Shown: piece by piece, positions 37,085 to 48,122 of the stretch
How the letters are laid out: every line of letters begins with the position of its first letter
Position numbering within the stretch: position 1 is the first letter of the stretch
Source of the DNA: Vibrio sp. 10N.261.55.A7
GTDB taxonomy: Bacteria; Pseudomonadota; Gammaproteobacteria; Enterobacterales; Vibrionaceae
Assembly (NCBI RefSeq): GCF_002877365.1
Contig: NZ_MCWZ01000268.1
Coordinates: 1-64,000, forward strand
Reading direction: 5' to 3'
Length of the DNA: 64,000 bases
The notes under the pieces: generated by a model
What the model saw: the letters and a program-made list of their open reading frames with translations, nothing else
Told to the model about the DNA's origin: nothing
Databases searched by the model: none
Translations under genes and position numbers: made by a program

Positions 37085-38278
37085 ATGAATACCACTTTTG
37101 AAAGCTTAGATAAATCGCTAATTGCTCATTCCATTTTTTGGCGATTTGAACCATTTCATTCCAGTCTTGAGTCAGAATTTCCCTGGGAACGCACTCATCC
37201 TGCATTGACCTCTTGGCTCAATAGTCTATCCCCAGATGAGATTGAGACTTTTAAATCAGACCCTACCTTGCTCATTGAGCCCTTGTCTCTGTTTATCCCT
37301 GATCTTATCGATGTTATGGACTTAATTAGTCTGCCTGAAAGTGCACCCATTGCTAATGAAATGGATAGGAAGCTTTCTGTTGGTATACCAGGGCGAAAGC
37401 TTGAACAAATATGTTCAATGGGAGAGGCTTCTATCTCACTACATAAAGGAAGCGAGTGGTTAGAGTGGTGTTCTGGTAAAGGCTATCTAGGGCGTATATT
37501 GGCAGAGCGTACTCAGCAAAAAGTGACGAGTCTAGAGTATCAATCTGAACTGTGTGAATCAGGGCAGGAAAGTGCAAACAAACTCAATTTGCCTATGCAC
37601 TTTATTCAAGGGGATGCGCTAGCCCCACAAAGAATGCCATTTATGAATAGCAATCAACATGCCGTTGCTCTCCATGCATGTGGTGACTTGCATTCGAGTC
37701 TACTTTACAAAGTGACACAGGAAAGTTTGCCAGCAGTGACCATATCACCGTGTTGCTATCACCTTATATCGTCCGAAAAGTATCAAGCTATGTCTTCGGA
37801 AGGGCAAGCGTCAAAACTTTCGTTAGTTAAACGTGAGTTAAGGATCCCATTACAAGAGACCGTTACTGGTGGAGAACGTGTAAAGCGACATCGATTTTTG
37901 GAGATGTGCTACCGTTTAGGCTTCGATATTTTACTAAGAGAAGAGAATATCTCGACAGAGTATCTACCCATTCCAAGTGTTAAAAAATCTCAGCTTTCTA
38001 AAGGCTTTGAATTTTTCTGTCATTGGGCTTCCAGCGTAAAAGGCATAGAGCTATCCGATGTCGATTTTGATCATTATCTAGAAAAGGGAACGAATCGATT
38101 TTGGGTCATGGAGAGACTCAGCTTAGTACAGCAACTCTTTCGTCGCCCATTAGAGTTATGGTTGGTTCTTGATAAAGCGTTGTATCTTGATCAGCATGGT
38201 TATACGGTTTCTTTATCTCAATTTTGTTCGCGCCAAGTCACCCCTCGAAATATCTTACTGCATGCATATCGCAATTAA
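37085..38278 (+). CDS. SAM-dependent methyltransferase (Methyltransf_32-like)
   Basis: A 397-residue protein. The central region has the SAM-binding motif EWLEWCSGKGYLGRILAE (about 134-151), the acidic ribose contact SLEYQ and ALHACGDLHSSLL, then SPCCYHLI. This combination (HACGDL followed by PCCYH) marks the Methyltransf_32 family, which includes eukaryotic METTL25. The substrate is unknown. AGGGGGAGCT gives a strong ribosome binding site, part of which can pair with an upstream TTCCCC stretch. It lies 54 bases behind cysB. Confidence 0.72.
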   Translation: MNTTFESLDKSLIAHSIFWRFEPFHSSLESEFPWERTHPALTSWLNSLSPDEIETFKSDPTLLIEPLSLFIPDLIDVMDLISLPESAPIANEMDRKLSVGIPGRKLEQICSMGEASISLHKGSEWLEWCSGKGYLGRILAERTQQKVTSLEYQSELCESGQESANKLNLPMHFIQGDALAPQRMPFMNSNQHAVALHACGDLHSSLLYKVTQESLPAVTISPCCYHLISSEKYQAMSSEGQASKLSLVKRELRIPLQETVTGGERVKRHRFLEMCYRLGFDILLREENISTEYLPIPSVKKSQLSKGFEFFCHWASSVKGIELSDVDFDHYLEKGTNRFWVMERLSLVQQLFRRPLELWLVLDKALYLDQHGYTVSLSQFCSRQVTPRNILLHAYRN

Positions 38279-38437
38279 TCCGTCTTAATGTCTCTTTTTT
38301 GTTAAAGTAACGTTAACGCTTTCTTCCCTTTGTTTTAAGTAACTGGTACTAATATTGAGTGCGTATATAAAATGCACAATGATAATAATAACCAAACACA
38401 ACAATCCTCACTAAGTTGCTTAAATCAAGGAGTTAAG

Positions 38438-39403
38438 ATGAAAGCAGGTAAAATTCTAGCAACGGCTCTCTTTGCCAGCGCTGCATTACTCTCTTCAACA
38501 AGTATCATGGCCAAAACAGCCAAAGTTGCCGTTTCTCAAATAGTTGAACACCCTGCCTTAGATGCCGCGCGTCAAGGTTTGTTGGATGGTCTAAAAGCTA
38601 AGGGTTACGAAGAAGGCAAAAACTTAGAATTTGATTATAAAACAGCGCAGGGTAATCCGGCCATTGCAGTACAGATAGCACGTCAATTTGTTGGTGAAAG
38701 CCCTGACGTACTTGTTGGTATTGCTACGCCAACCGCACAAGCATTGGTATCAGCAACTCGAGATATCCCGGTTGTGTTTACTGCTGTAACGGACCCTGTT
38801 GGCGCAAAACTCGTTAAACAATTAGAGCAACCAGGAAAGAATGTCACTGGATTGTCTGATCTTTCTCCAGTTAGTCAGCACGTTGAATTAGTGAAAGAGT
38901 TGCTTCCAGATGCCAAATCGATTGGCGTGGTCTATAACCCAGGTGAGGCAAATGCAGTCACCTTAGTTGAATTGCTCAAGCAGAGCGCTCAGGAACAAGG
39001 GTTTGTTGTTGTCGAAGCAACGGCATTAAAAAGTGCTGACGTGAAGTCTGCCACTCAGGCTATCGCAGGAAAATCTGACGTTATTTATGCGCCAACAGAC
39101 AATACGGTTGCGAGTGCAATCGAGGGAATGATCATTGCTGCGAATCAAGCTAATATCCCTGTTTTGGGTGGGGCAACATCTTATGTCGATAAAGGGGCTA
39201 TCGCTAGCTTAGGCTTTGATTACTATCAAGTGGGTTACCAAACGGCAGACTACGTCGCTGCGATTTTGGAAGGTAAGAATCCTGGTGAGCTAGATGTAAA
39301 AGTTGCTCAAGGCTCAGACCTTGTTGTCAACTCTGCGGCGGCAAAGAAACTGGGCATTGCTATTCCTCAGTCAATTTTAGAGCGCGCAACAAGCGTAAAA
39401 TAA
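38438..39403 (+). CDS. ABC transporter substrate-binding protein (ABC_sub_bind, TrpX-like)
   Basis: A 321-residue periplasmic binding protein. A signal peptide (about 1-26, ending SIMA) precedes KTAKVAVSQIVEHPALDAARQG. The family pattern VVFTAVTDPVGAKLV, NVTGLSD and GVVYNPGEANAV fits the ABC_sub_bind proteins, some of which (TrpX) bind aromatic amino acids; the ligand here is unproven. ATG at 38438 has AAGGAG seven bases upstream. The upstream frame (from 38372, Asn/Gln-rich) has no such site and is treated as leader. Confidence 0.8.
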   Translation: MKAGKILATALFASAALLSSTSIMAKTAKVAVSQIVEHPALDAARQGLLDGLKAKGYEEGKNLEFDYKTAQGNPAIAVQIARQFVGESPDVLVGIATPTAQALVSATRDIPVVFTAVTDPVGAKLVKQLEQPGKNVTGLSDLSPVSQHVELVKELLPDAKSIGVVYNPGEANAVTLVELLKQSAQEQGFVVVEATALKSADVKSATQAIAGKSDVIYAPTDNTVASAIEGMIIAANQANIPVLGGATSYVDKGAIASLGFDYYQVGYQTADYVAAILEGKNPGELDVKVAQGSDLVVNSAAAKKLGIAIPQSILERATSVK

Positions 39404-39459
39404 CTCATTATAAAGCCAGTGATTAACGTTGCTGGCTTTATGGCAGAAAAGGAGTTGTG

Positions 39460-40419
39460 ATGTCTGCTTTTGCGTTTTTTGGGGCTTTAGAAATAGGGCT
39501 TGTCTACGGGTTAGTGGCTTTAGGCGTTTATTTAACCTTTAAGGTCTTAGATTTCCCAGATCTAAGTGTTGATGGCAGCTTTCCAATGGGGGCTGCTGTT
39601 GCCGCTACCGCGATTGTTGCCGGTGTAAACCCGTGGTTAGCGACAGCTATGGCTATTATGGCTGGTGCTATCACTGGTTGGGTGACGGCGTTTCTAGCCG
39701 TTCGATGTGGCATTCTTCATTTACTTGCTTCAATACTCACTATGATTGCGGCTTTCTCTATTAATATTCGTATCATGGGACGCCCGAACATGTCGCTTCT
39801 GGGTGAAGACACTATTCTGACGCCATTCGAATCCTTAGGTGATGCTATGTACTTAAGGCCAATTGCCGTTGGGATAATCGTACTCATATCCGCATGGGGA
39901 GTCGTGCGCTTACTCAATAGTGACTTTGGATTAGGGCTGAGGGCAACTGGGGTTAACGCTAGAATGGTGTCTGCACAAGGTGGCAGTACCTCGTTTTACA
40001 CCTATTTTGGGCTGGCGCTTTCTAATGGTTTTGTCGGTTTTTCAGGTGCATTATTTGCTCAAACCAATAGTTTTGCTGATGTAACCTCAGGGGTTGGAAC
40101 AATTGTCGTTGGCTTAGCTGCTGTGATTTTAGGGCAGACGTTGATACCAGGGAGGAAAATATGGGTAGCGGTAACAGCTGTTATTGTTGGCTCTGTTCTT
40201 TATCGACTGGCCGTCGCATTTGCATTGAGTAGTGGCATGTTTGGGCTGCAAGCATCCGATTTGAATTTAGTGACGGCCGTACTTGTTGCAGTTGCTCTCA
40301 TTGCACCGAAAATAAAAGGAAACTTCCAATCAAAAAAGTCCGTTAAACCTGTTAGGGCCTCTTCATCTGAACTGAAGGGTGAAGCTAAGCAGGTGAGTGA
40401 CTCAGGAGACGCGGTATGA
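39460..40419 (+). CDS. ABC transporter permease (BPD_transp_2 family)
   Basis: A 319-residue permease of the LivH/RbsC type with eight to nine hydrophobic spans. Motifs include YGLVALGVYLTFKVLDFPDLSVDGSF near the N-terminus and LGLRATGVNARMVSAQGG in the cytoplasmic loop. The C-terminal 35 residues are hydrophilic and basic. ATG at 39460 was taken because GGAG is five bases away; a GTG lies directly before it. It overlaps the ATPase gene by four bases. Confidence 0.83.
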   Translation: MSAFAFFGALEIGLVYGLVALGVYLTFKVLDFPDLSVDGSFPMGAAVAATAIVAGVNPWLATAMAIMAGAITGWVTAFLAVRCGILHLLASILTMIAAFSINIRIMGRPNMSLLGEDTILTPFESLGDAMYLRPIAVGIIVLISAWGVVRLLNSDFGLGLRATGVNARMVSAQGGSTSFYTYFGLALSNGFVGFSGALFAQTNSFADVTSGVGTIVVGLAAVILGQTLIPGRKIWVAVTAVIVGSVLYRLAVAFALSSGMFGLQASDLNLVTAVLVAVALIAPKIKGNFQSKKSVKPVRASSSELKGEAKQVSDSGDAV

Positions 40420-41210
40420 TTCGCTTAGAAGACATTCAGGTGACATTTAACCCTGGAACAATTTTAGAAAACCAAGCGTTAAAGAGCGTCAGTTTGGAAG
40501 TGCCAGAGCACCAATTTTTGACGGTAATTGGCTCAAATGGTGCAGGAAAATCAACACTGTTAGGTGCTGTTACTGGCGAAACCCCAATGATGGGGGGCAG
40601 CGTGATCATCGATGAACTTGATGTGACACGCCAAACGGTGGACCAACGCGCTAGGCAGTGTGCTCGTGTTTTTCAAGACCCTCTTGCAGGTACCTGTGCC
40701 GATCTTACGATTGAAGAGAATATGGCACTGGCGTTCATGAGAGGGAAGAAAAGAGGTTGGAGTCTGTCGCTCTCTTCCCAAAGACGTAAGCTATTTCAAG
40801 AAAGAATCAGTATTTTAGGCTTGGGCTTAGAAGACCGGTTAAGCGATAACATTGGTCTATTATCTGGGGGGCAGCGTCAAGCGGTGAGTCTTGTGATGGC
40901 CACACTGTCCGACAGTAAATTGCTACTGCTTGATGAGCATACCGCGGCGTTAGATCCTCGGATGGCTGCCTTTGTTATTGACCTAACTAAAACCATAATT
41001 AAAGAATTTAATCTGACTGTTATGATGGTAACTCACTCAATGAAAGATGCTCTCGCATGTGGTGACCGAACCGTCATGCTACACCAAGGAGAGATCGTGC
41101 TGGATGTATCGGGCAATCAACGCCTCAACATGGGAGTGCCGGATTTACTAGAAATGTTTAGTAAAGTGAGGGGAGAAGAGTTATCTGATGATAGCTTGTT
41201 ACTGAATTAG
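40416..41210 (+). CDS. ABC transporter ATP-binding protein
   Basis: A 264-residue ATPase with Walker A GSNGAGKST (about 39-47), Q-loop RVFQDPLAGTCADLT, signature LLSGGQRQAVSLVMA, Walker B LLLLDEHTAALDP and switch His in MMVTHSMKDAL. It has His in place of the more usual Pro after the catalytic Glu (DEHTAALD), which is common in this subfamily. It energises the preceding permease. A terminator follows. Confidence 0.87.
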   Translation: MIRLEDIQVTFNPGTILENQALKSVSLEVPEHQFLTVIGSNGAGKSTLLGAVTGETPMMGGSVIIDELDVTRQTVDQRARQCARVFQDPLAGTCADLTIEENMALAFMRGKKRGWSLSLSSQRRKLFQERISILGLGLEDRLSDNIGLLSGGQRQAVSLVMATLSDSKLLLLDEHTAALDPRMAAFVIDLTKTIIKEFNLTVMMVTHSMKDALACGDRTVMLHQGEIVLDVSGNQRLNMGVPDLLEMFSKVRGEELSDDSLLLN

Positions 41211-41248
41211 CAACTCACCACTGTGAACAACATGTGTCTATACTTTAC

Positions 41249-41283
41249 AAGCCCATTTGTTAATAATACTGAATGGGCTTTTT
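41249..41283 (+). terminator. Terminator of the ABC importer operon
   Basis: AAGCCCATT (41249-41257) and AATGGGCTT (41272-41280), followed by TTT. Confidence 0.82.
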
Positions 41284-41317
41284 CATGGTTTTTTCATAGA
41301 TAGGTAAAATCGTTTTA

Positions 41318-42778
41318 ATGAAACTTCAGCGACACTATAGTCTCAAATTCGTCTTCTTTGTACCTATGATTGTTTCGCTTGTATTGGCTAGTCTCGTCAT
41401 GAAAAGCCATTATGATGTGATAGATCGTGGGATTTCTACTGAATATGAGCGACTCAATGAATCATTAACCCGCTCGATTAAGATTCTAGCCGCGCTGGAT
41501 TATAGCTTTACTAACTATTATCAAACTGATGGTGTTCTGTTATTGGATCATAATAACCAAATAATTAATGGGTTATGCCATGTCTGGCCTATTGACTCCT
41601 TACTTCGAGCCCGCGGTAAATCAGACGTAATGACAGCCGTCGATATTGACTATCGACTGGTGGGGGATGCCTCTATATGTGACCCAAGTAGTCCACTCTT
41701 TCAGCGCGCTTCTAAGCAGGTCTCACTTGCTCCTGTCCTTTCCTTTTTGCATGACCTAGACGATTACTTATTGGGTATACATTATTTCGATACTGAAGGT
41801 TATGTTTTTTCTTCTCCAGACACTTTGGTGAAAGACGTAACAAAAGAGTATCTGGCCTCCTTGAAAAGCCGCCCTTATTGGAAGCAAACTGCTCGCAACC
41901 GAGATCGAGTGACAGTATCTGGTCCGATTAACTCTCTGCTGCTAGGAAAAACGGTGATGTCGATGACGGTTCCTGTCCATCTAGATGATGAATTTCAGGG
42001 AGTGATATCTTTAAATGTCGATATCGATGTGTTGCTCGATAAAGGTACTAGCCTTAGTAGTGAAATTCGAATAGTAAATAGAGAACTAGACGATGTGCCT
42101 AGCAATGCCATTCGGATAAAAGAAGTCGACTTTGAAGGTGTTGTGGCGAACCACGTATTTTTTTATGACCTTGATGTAAAAAAAGAGCTCTCATTCTTTT
42201 TTGAAATTGAAAAGTACACACTGCTCGTGATTTTTCTCACTTATATCTTTTTAGTTTTGGTGCTTTTCTACGTCAATATCAACATGGAACGCAGCCACTT
42301 TAAAGAGCTCGCCGATAAAGATGCAATGACAGGGCTTCTTAACCGCAGAGGATTAGAGGCCTTTCTAGCGAGAACGATGCACGACAAGATGTTCGCTTTA
42401 GCCATTTTTGATATTGATGACTTTAAGCTGGTAAATGATACGTACGGTCATGACGTCGGAGATAATGTTATCTGTTACATGGCCGATCAGCTTGAACTCA
42501 ATACACGAAACCATGATGCAGCAGCCCGCTTTGGAGGCGAAGAGTTTATCGTCTATATACAAGGGAATGATAAACAGCAGCTAATGAAAGCGCTTGAGAG
42601 AGTCAAACAAGCGATCTGTGAAGACTCACAAAAAGTCGTTAATAACGGTTTTACTGTTTCAGGAGGGGTTGAGATAGCTTCACCTAGCAGCAGTATAAAC
42701 TTTGATGTGCTCATAAAGTCTGCTGATGAAAAGTTATACCAAGCGAAAACATCCGGTAAAAATAAGCTCGTTTACTAA
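41318..42778 (+). CDS. Membrane diguanylate cyclase (GGDEF)
   Basis: A 486-residue enzyme that makes c-di-GMP. Membrane segments at about 9-28 and 300-322 flank a periplasmic sensor of roughly 270 residues of Cache/PDC character (YFDTEGYVFSSPD, MTVPVHLDDEFQGVISLNVDIDVLL). The cytoplasmic GGDEF domain begins DKDAMTGLLNRRG and has an intact active site RFGGEEF (about 405-411). The product-inhibition site RxxD (RNHD) sits five residues before it. Both point to an active, feedback-controlled cyclase. It ends seven bases from the convergent dusC. Confidence 0.9.
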   Translation: MKLQRHYSLKFVFFVPMIVSLVLASLVMKSHYDVIDRGISTEYERLNESLTRSIKILAALDYSFTNYYQTDGVLLLDHNNQIINGLCHVWPIDSLLRARGKSDVMTAVDIDYRLVGDASICDPSSPLFQRASKQVSLAPVLSFLHDLDDYLLGIHYFDTEGYVFSSPDTLVKDVTKEYLASLKSRPYWKQTARNRDRVTVSGPINSLLLGKTVMSMTVPVHLDDEFQGVISLNVDIDVLLDKGTSLSSEIRIVNRELDDVPSNAIRIKEVDFEGVVANHVFFYDLDVKKELSFFFEIEKYTLLVIFLTYIFLVLVLFYVNINMERSHFKELADKDAMTGLLNRRGLEAFLARTMHDKMFALAIFDIDDFKLVNDTYGHDVGDNVICYMADQLELNTRNHDAAARFGGEEFIVYIQGNDKQQLMKALERVKQAICEDSQKVVNNGFTVSGGVEIASPSSSINFDVLIKSADEKLYQAKTSGKNKLVY

Positions 42779-42785
42779 TCTGAGC

Positions 42786-43748
42786 TTAGTTATTTTGGGC
42801 GATTAGGCACTCTTGCTGGTAGTGTTTAATATGCTCGACAATAGGCTCGGCCGTTTTAAAGGTTCGAATTTCTTTGAATAGCGTATTGGCTTGTGGGTAT
42901 TGCTGCTTTAAGTAAGCAAACCACTGCTTGACGCGGTTAGGGTAATACATTCCTTTGTCTCCAGCCATCTCATAGCGGGAATAAGCAAGAAGTAAATCAA
43001 CAACTTCGTTCCACGGAAGAGGCTGGTGGTTGTATTTTATTACGTTGCCCAGGTTTGGAACATTGAAAGCTCCTCTGCACACCATTAATGAATCTATGCC
43101 TGTTGTTTGAATGCAGCGTTGCCCATCTTGGTAATTCCATATTTCACCATTGGCAATAATGGGTATGGAAGAGTTTTTGCGAATATCATTTATGTACTCC
43201 CACTTTATTTCACTTGCCTTGTAGCCGCCTGCTTTTGTTCTCGCGTGTACGGTTAACTCATCAGCGCCAGCAGTCTCAATCGACTCGACAATGTTGAAAC
43301 AATCATCTGGATTTTCCCAGCCCAGACGAATTTTAGCGGAAACAGGTATGTGTTGAGGAACGGCTTCTCGGCAAGCTTTGACAACATCATGAATCAGTTC
43401 AGGGTGTTGCAATAACGCGGCTCCACCTTTACTTTTGTTGACTAACCGAGCCGGGCAACCGAAATTCAAATCAATCCCTTTCGCGCCTAACTCAGCCGCC
43501 TTGATCGCGTTTTTAGCCATCCATTCAGGGTGCTGTCCAAGTAACTGGATGTGTATTGGCACCCCTGCTTTCGTCTTTGAATCAGTCAGAAGTTCAGGGC
43601 ACAAGCGATGGAATACGTGATCTGGGAGTTCTTGCTCACTGACACGAACAAATTCAGTGACACAAAGATCGTAATCATTGATATCAGTAAGAATTTCTCG
43701 CATTAGGTGATCTAACACGCCCTCCATTGGGCCAAGAATGACACGCAT
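42786..43748 (-). CDS. dusC: tRNA-dihydrouridine(16) synthase DusC
   Basis: A 320-residue flavoprotein that reduces U16 in tRNA. The N-terminus MRVILGPMEGVLDHLMREILTDINDYDLCVTEFVRV matches DusC rather than DusA or DusB. The catalytic Cys is in LNFGCPARLVNKSKGGAALL, and FMN contacts are in ELTVHARTK and PIIANGEIW. The C-terminal helical domain ends about residue 310. Confidence 0.93.
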   Translation of the reverse strand: MRVILGPMEGVLDHLMREILTDINDYDLCVTEFVRVSEQELPDHVFHRLCPELLTDSKTKAGVPIHIQLLGQHPEWMAKNAIKAAELGAKGIDLNFGCPARLVNKSKGGAALLQHPELIHDVVKACREAVPQHIPVSAKIRLGWENPDDCFNIVESIETAGADELTVHARTKAGGYKASEIKWEYINDIRKNSSIPIIANGEIWNYQDGQRCIQTTGIDSLMVCRGAFNVPNLGNVIKYNHQPLPWNEVVDLLLAYSRYEMAGDKGMYYPNRVKQWFAYLKQQYPQANTLFKEIRTFKTAEPIVEHIKHYQQECLIAQNN

Positions 43749-43876
43749 ACACGGTTGCCTTTAATAGTATGTAGGAAAATTTTTGATGCGAGATTGTAGA
43801 GATTCTCGATTAGATTGTCACTAAACGCTTGCTTCAGGCTATAATGGGCGCTGTTTTCTCTGACTTATGACATACC

Positions 43877-44491
43877 ATGACCTACGAGTTTTTAAATCTA
43901 GATACCTTGCCTTGTAACGAATCATCCGAGTACGTAGAGGGGGCAATTTTGGCTGCAAACTTTGCGGTAAAACCAATTGCACCAGAAAAATGGTTAGGGC
44001 AAGTTTTCACCGAAGTAACACCAGAGGCCGTAGGGAAAGTTACAGAACAGATTCATGTACAGTTCAATCGACTGCAGCGTAATGAATACGAATTGTTTGC
44101 CCTGTTAAATTTGGATGAAACGACAGAAAGTCTTTCTGATTTTGCAGAGGGTTTCATGATGGTCTGGCCAATTATTGAAGAGAACTGGGCCGACGTTCAG
44201 CCAAATGATGGTTCACTTCGTATGTTACAAGCATTACTGACGACGTTTATGCTAGCGATTGACCAAGAGCAGACACAACAGCAAATGAAAAATGCTGGAA
44301 TTGAAACACCTCCAGCCCTAGACGATCTTGTTGGCCAAATTGATCTCATGGTTGCTGAGGTTGCGTTGGCGGCAGATGAATTTTTAGCGGGTGGAAAAAG
44401 CCAAAGCGTCAACCCATATAAAGAAATCGGGCGTAACGATGACTGCCCTTGTGCCAGTGGTAAAAAGTTCAAACAATGCTGCGGTCAGTAA
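43877..44491 (+). CDS. UPF0149 (YgfB/YecA) family protein with SEC-C motif
   Basis: A 204-residue protein. The helical UPF0149-type domain spans about 15-165 (GAILAANFAVKPIAPEKWLG, GFMMVWPIIEENW), and the C-terminus is a zinc-binding SEC-C motif, GRNDDCPCASGKKFKQCC. SEC-C motifs occur on SecA and many small proteins and bind ribosomes or partner proteins. The function of this member is not known. It stands alone between dusC and lolA. Confidence 0.8.
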   Translation: MTYEFLNLDTLPCNESSEYVEGAILAANFAVKPIAPEKWLGQVFTEVTPEAVGKVTEQIHVQFNRLQRNEYELFALLNLDETTESLSDFAEGFMMVWPIIEENWADVQPNDGSLRMLQALLTTFMLAIDQEQTQQQMKNAGIETPPALDDLVGQIDLMVAEVALAADEFLAGGKSQSVNPYKEIGRNDDCPCASGKKFKQCCGQ

Positions 44492-44596
44492 ACTCTCATT
44501 ACTATAGGAAAAGAAACCTTTGCCTATAGTGAACATTAGCCAAATTTGTTGTCTCAATACTTTGTGTCATTGTTTGAAACAACTTGGAGTATTTTA

Positions 44597-45211
44597 ATGA
44601 AAAATTGGTGTCTTTTGCTTGTAGTTCAGTGTTCATTGCTGACGAGTTTCTCTGCCTTGGCAACACCCAAAGAAGAACTCAGTGATCGTCTTGCTCTCAA
44701 CGATGGTTTCAGTGCCGAATTTAGCCAGAAGATTGTGAGCCCTGATGGCGATATCGTTATGGAGGGAGAGGGCATTGTCGATATCGCACGCCCTAGTCAA
44801 TTCCGCTGGGAAACCACTTTTCCAGATGAAAATGCATTGATATCAGATGGTGAAACGCTTTGGTATTACAGCCCTTTTATTGAGCAAGTGAGCGTCTATT
44901 GGCAAGCACAAGCCGTGGAGCAAACTCCGTTCGTACTTCTTACTCGAAATGTTGAGAGTGACTGGGATAATTACACTGTTTCCCAACAAGAAGATCGCTT
45001 TACCTTGACACCAACGGCGGTAGATTCGAATCAAGGGCAATTTCAAATTGATATTGATACCAAAGGGGTTGTTAAAGGCTTTAATGTGATTGAGCAGGAT
45101 GGTCAGCGCGGTTTGTTTACTTTTAAAAATGTGAAATTGGAGCGTCCTGACTCAAACAAATTTACTTTTGTTATTCCGGAAGGTGTAGAGGTAGATGACC
45201 AAAGGAACTAA
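44597..45211 (+). CDS. lolA: Outer-membrane lipoprotein carrier protein LolA
   Basis: A 204-residue periplasmic chaperone that carries lipoproteins from LolCDE to LolB. Signal peptide about 1-23 (ending SALA). LolA motifs: [49 protein letters not shown] and the C-terminal [15 protein letters not shown] at 44597 has TTGGAG upstream; the frame extends 17 codons earlier without support. rarA follows after two bases. Confidence 0.95.
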   Translation: MKNWCLLLVVQCSLLTSFSALATPKEELSDRLALNDGFSAEFSQKIVSPDGDIVMEGEGIVDIARPSQFRWETTFPDENALISDGETLWYYSPFIEQVSVYWQAQAVEQTPFVLLTRNVESDWDNYTVSQQEDRFTLTPTAVDSNQGQFQIDIDTKGVVKGFNVIEQDGQRGLFTFKNVKLERPDSNKFTFVIPEGVEVDDQRN

Positions 45212-45213
45212 TA

Positions 45214-46560
45214 ATGAGTAACTTAAGCCTAGATTTCTCCGGTGATGAGGATTTTCGCCCTTTAGCTGCTCGTATGAGGCCGGAAACGGTTGAGCAATAC
45301 ATCGGTCAACAGCATATTCTGGGTGTAGGTAAGCCTTTAAGGCGAGCTTTAGAAGCTGGACAGATTCATTCGATGATTCTTTGGGGGCCACCTGGTACCG
45401 GCAAAACGACCTTAGCGGAAGTGGCAGCAAATTATGCTGATGCGGAAGTGGAGCGAGTTTCAGCGGTGACTTCTGGTGTGAAAGATATTCGAGCGGCGAT
45501 CGAAAAAGCACGTGAAAACAAAATGGCAGGTAAGCGAACCATTTTGTTTGTTGATGAAGTCCATCGTTTTAACAAATCTCAGCAGGACGCTTTTTTACCT
45601 CATATTGAAGATGGCACGGTTACCTTTATTGGCGCAACGACTGAAAACCCGTCTTTTGAACTCAATAACGCACTTCTCTCTCGCGCACGAGTGTATAAAC
45701 TGACTTCGTTATCTGTTGAAGAGATTCAACTCGCGTTAACTCAAGCTTTAGAAGACAGCGAACGTGGGTTAGGGAAGATTAAAGCGACGTTTCATGATGG
45801 GGTTTTAGCACGTTTGGCAGAACTGGTTAATGGTGATGCTCGTATGTCACTTAACTATCTCGAACTTCTTTTTGACATGGCCGAAGAAGAGGACGATGTA
45901 AAGCAAATCTCTTTGCCTTTATTGGCGGAAGTTGCTGGTGAGAAAGTATCGCGATTCGATAACAAAGGCGACATTTGGTATGACTTGATCTCAGCGGTTC
46001 ATAAGTCTATTCGAGGCTCCAATCCTGATGGCGCGCTGTATTGGTCGGCAAGAATGATTGCCGCTGGCTGTGATCCTCTCTATATCGCTAGACGGTTGCT
46101 CGCAATCGCCTCAGAGGATATTGGTAACGCTGACCCTCGTGCGATGCAAGTAGCCATGTCCGCGTGGGACTGTTTTACAAGGATTGGGCCAGCAGAAGGT
46201 GAGCGTGCTATAGCGCAGGCTGTTGTGTATTTGGCCTGTGCTCCGAAGAGCAATGCGGTATACACTGCGTGGAAACAAGCACTAAGAGATGCAAAAGAGT
46301 ATCCGGAATATGAAGTGCCTGTTCACTTAAGAAATGCACCGACCAGTTTGATGAAAGATATGGGATATGGCGCGGAATACCGTTACGCCCATGATGAACA
46401 GGGCGCTTATGCTGCGGGCGAGGTATATCTCCCACCGGAAATGAGTCATGTACGTTACTACCAACCAACAAATAGAGGCTTGGAGACAAAAATTGGCGAA
46501 AAGTTAGATTACTTGGTTAGTTTAGACGCAAAAAGCCCACAAAAGCGCTATGAAAAGTGA
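45214..46560 (+). CDS. rarA: Replication-associated recombination protein RarA (MgsA)
   Basis: A 448-residue AAA+ clamp-loader-like ATPase with Walker [10 protein letters not shown] (about 51-59), Walker [21 protein letters not shown] and the sensor [10 protein letters not shown]. The C-terminal tetramerisation domain contains [21 protein letters not shown]. It acts at stalled replication forks. It is co-transcribed with lolA. Confidence 0.96.
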   Translation: MSNLSLDFSGDEDFRPLAARMRPETVEQYIGQQHILGVGKPLRRALEAGQIHSMILWGPPGTGKTTLAEVAANYADAEVERVSAVTSGVKDIRAAIEKARENKMAGKRTILFVDEVHRFNKSQQDAFLPHIEDGTVTFIGATTENPSFELNNALLSRARVYKLTSLSVEEIQLALTQALEDSERGLGKIKATFHDGVLARLAELVNGDARMSLNYLELLFDMAEEEDDVKQISLPLLAEVAGEKVSRFDNKGDIWYDLISAVHKSIRGSNPDGALYWSARMIAAGCDPLYIARRLLAIASEDIGNADPRAMQVAMSAWDCFTRIGPAEGERAIAQAVVYLACAPKSNAVYTAWKQALRDAKEYPEYEVPVHLRNAPTSLMKDMGYGAEYRYAHDEQGAYAAGEVYLPPEMSHVRYYQPTNRGLETKIGEKLDYLVSLDAKSPQKRYEK

Positions 46561-46649
46561 GTGTTTTTGGATACATTTGTTCGATTAAAATTTCTCTACG
46601 CATTGCACACCTTTAAGGTGAAGTTTCAATGCGTTTTTCACAACCATAA

Positions 46650-47972
<1,323 letters not shown>

Positions 47973-47991
47973 TGCTGTTATACAAGAATAG

Positions 47992-48023
47992 AAAAGCCGA
48001 CGATATCCATCGTCGGCTTTTTT
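47992..48023. terminator. Terminator between serS and ychJ
   Basis: AAAAGCCGACGAT and ATCGTCGGCTTTT around ATCC, followed by TTT; weak U-run also on the minus strand for the convergent gene. Confidence 0.9.
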
Positions 48024-48122
48024 GTATCTAGAGTTTTACTCTAAACAGTCCCGTCTTGATGAGGGCTTGCATATTGTGTACGCGGTATGGTGGTACCTAA
48101 TATGAACCGATCTACAGTAAGC

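Noticed and set aside
38372-38437. 22-codon Asn/Gln-rich extension of the substrate-binding protein, or a leader peptide
   Set aside because: The internal ATG has AAGGAG and begins a normal signal peptide; the upstream ATG has no SD, so a leader peptide is unsupported.
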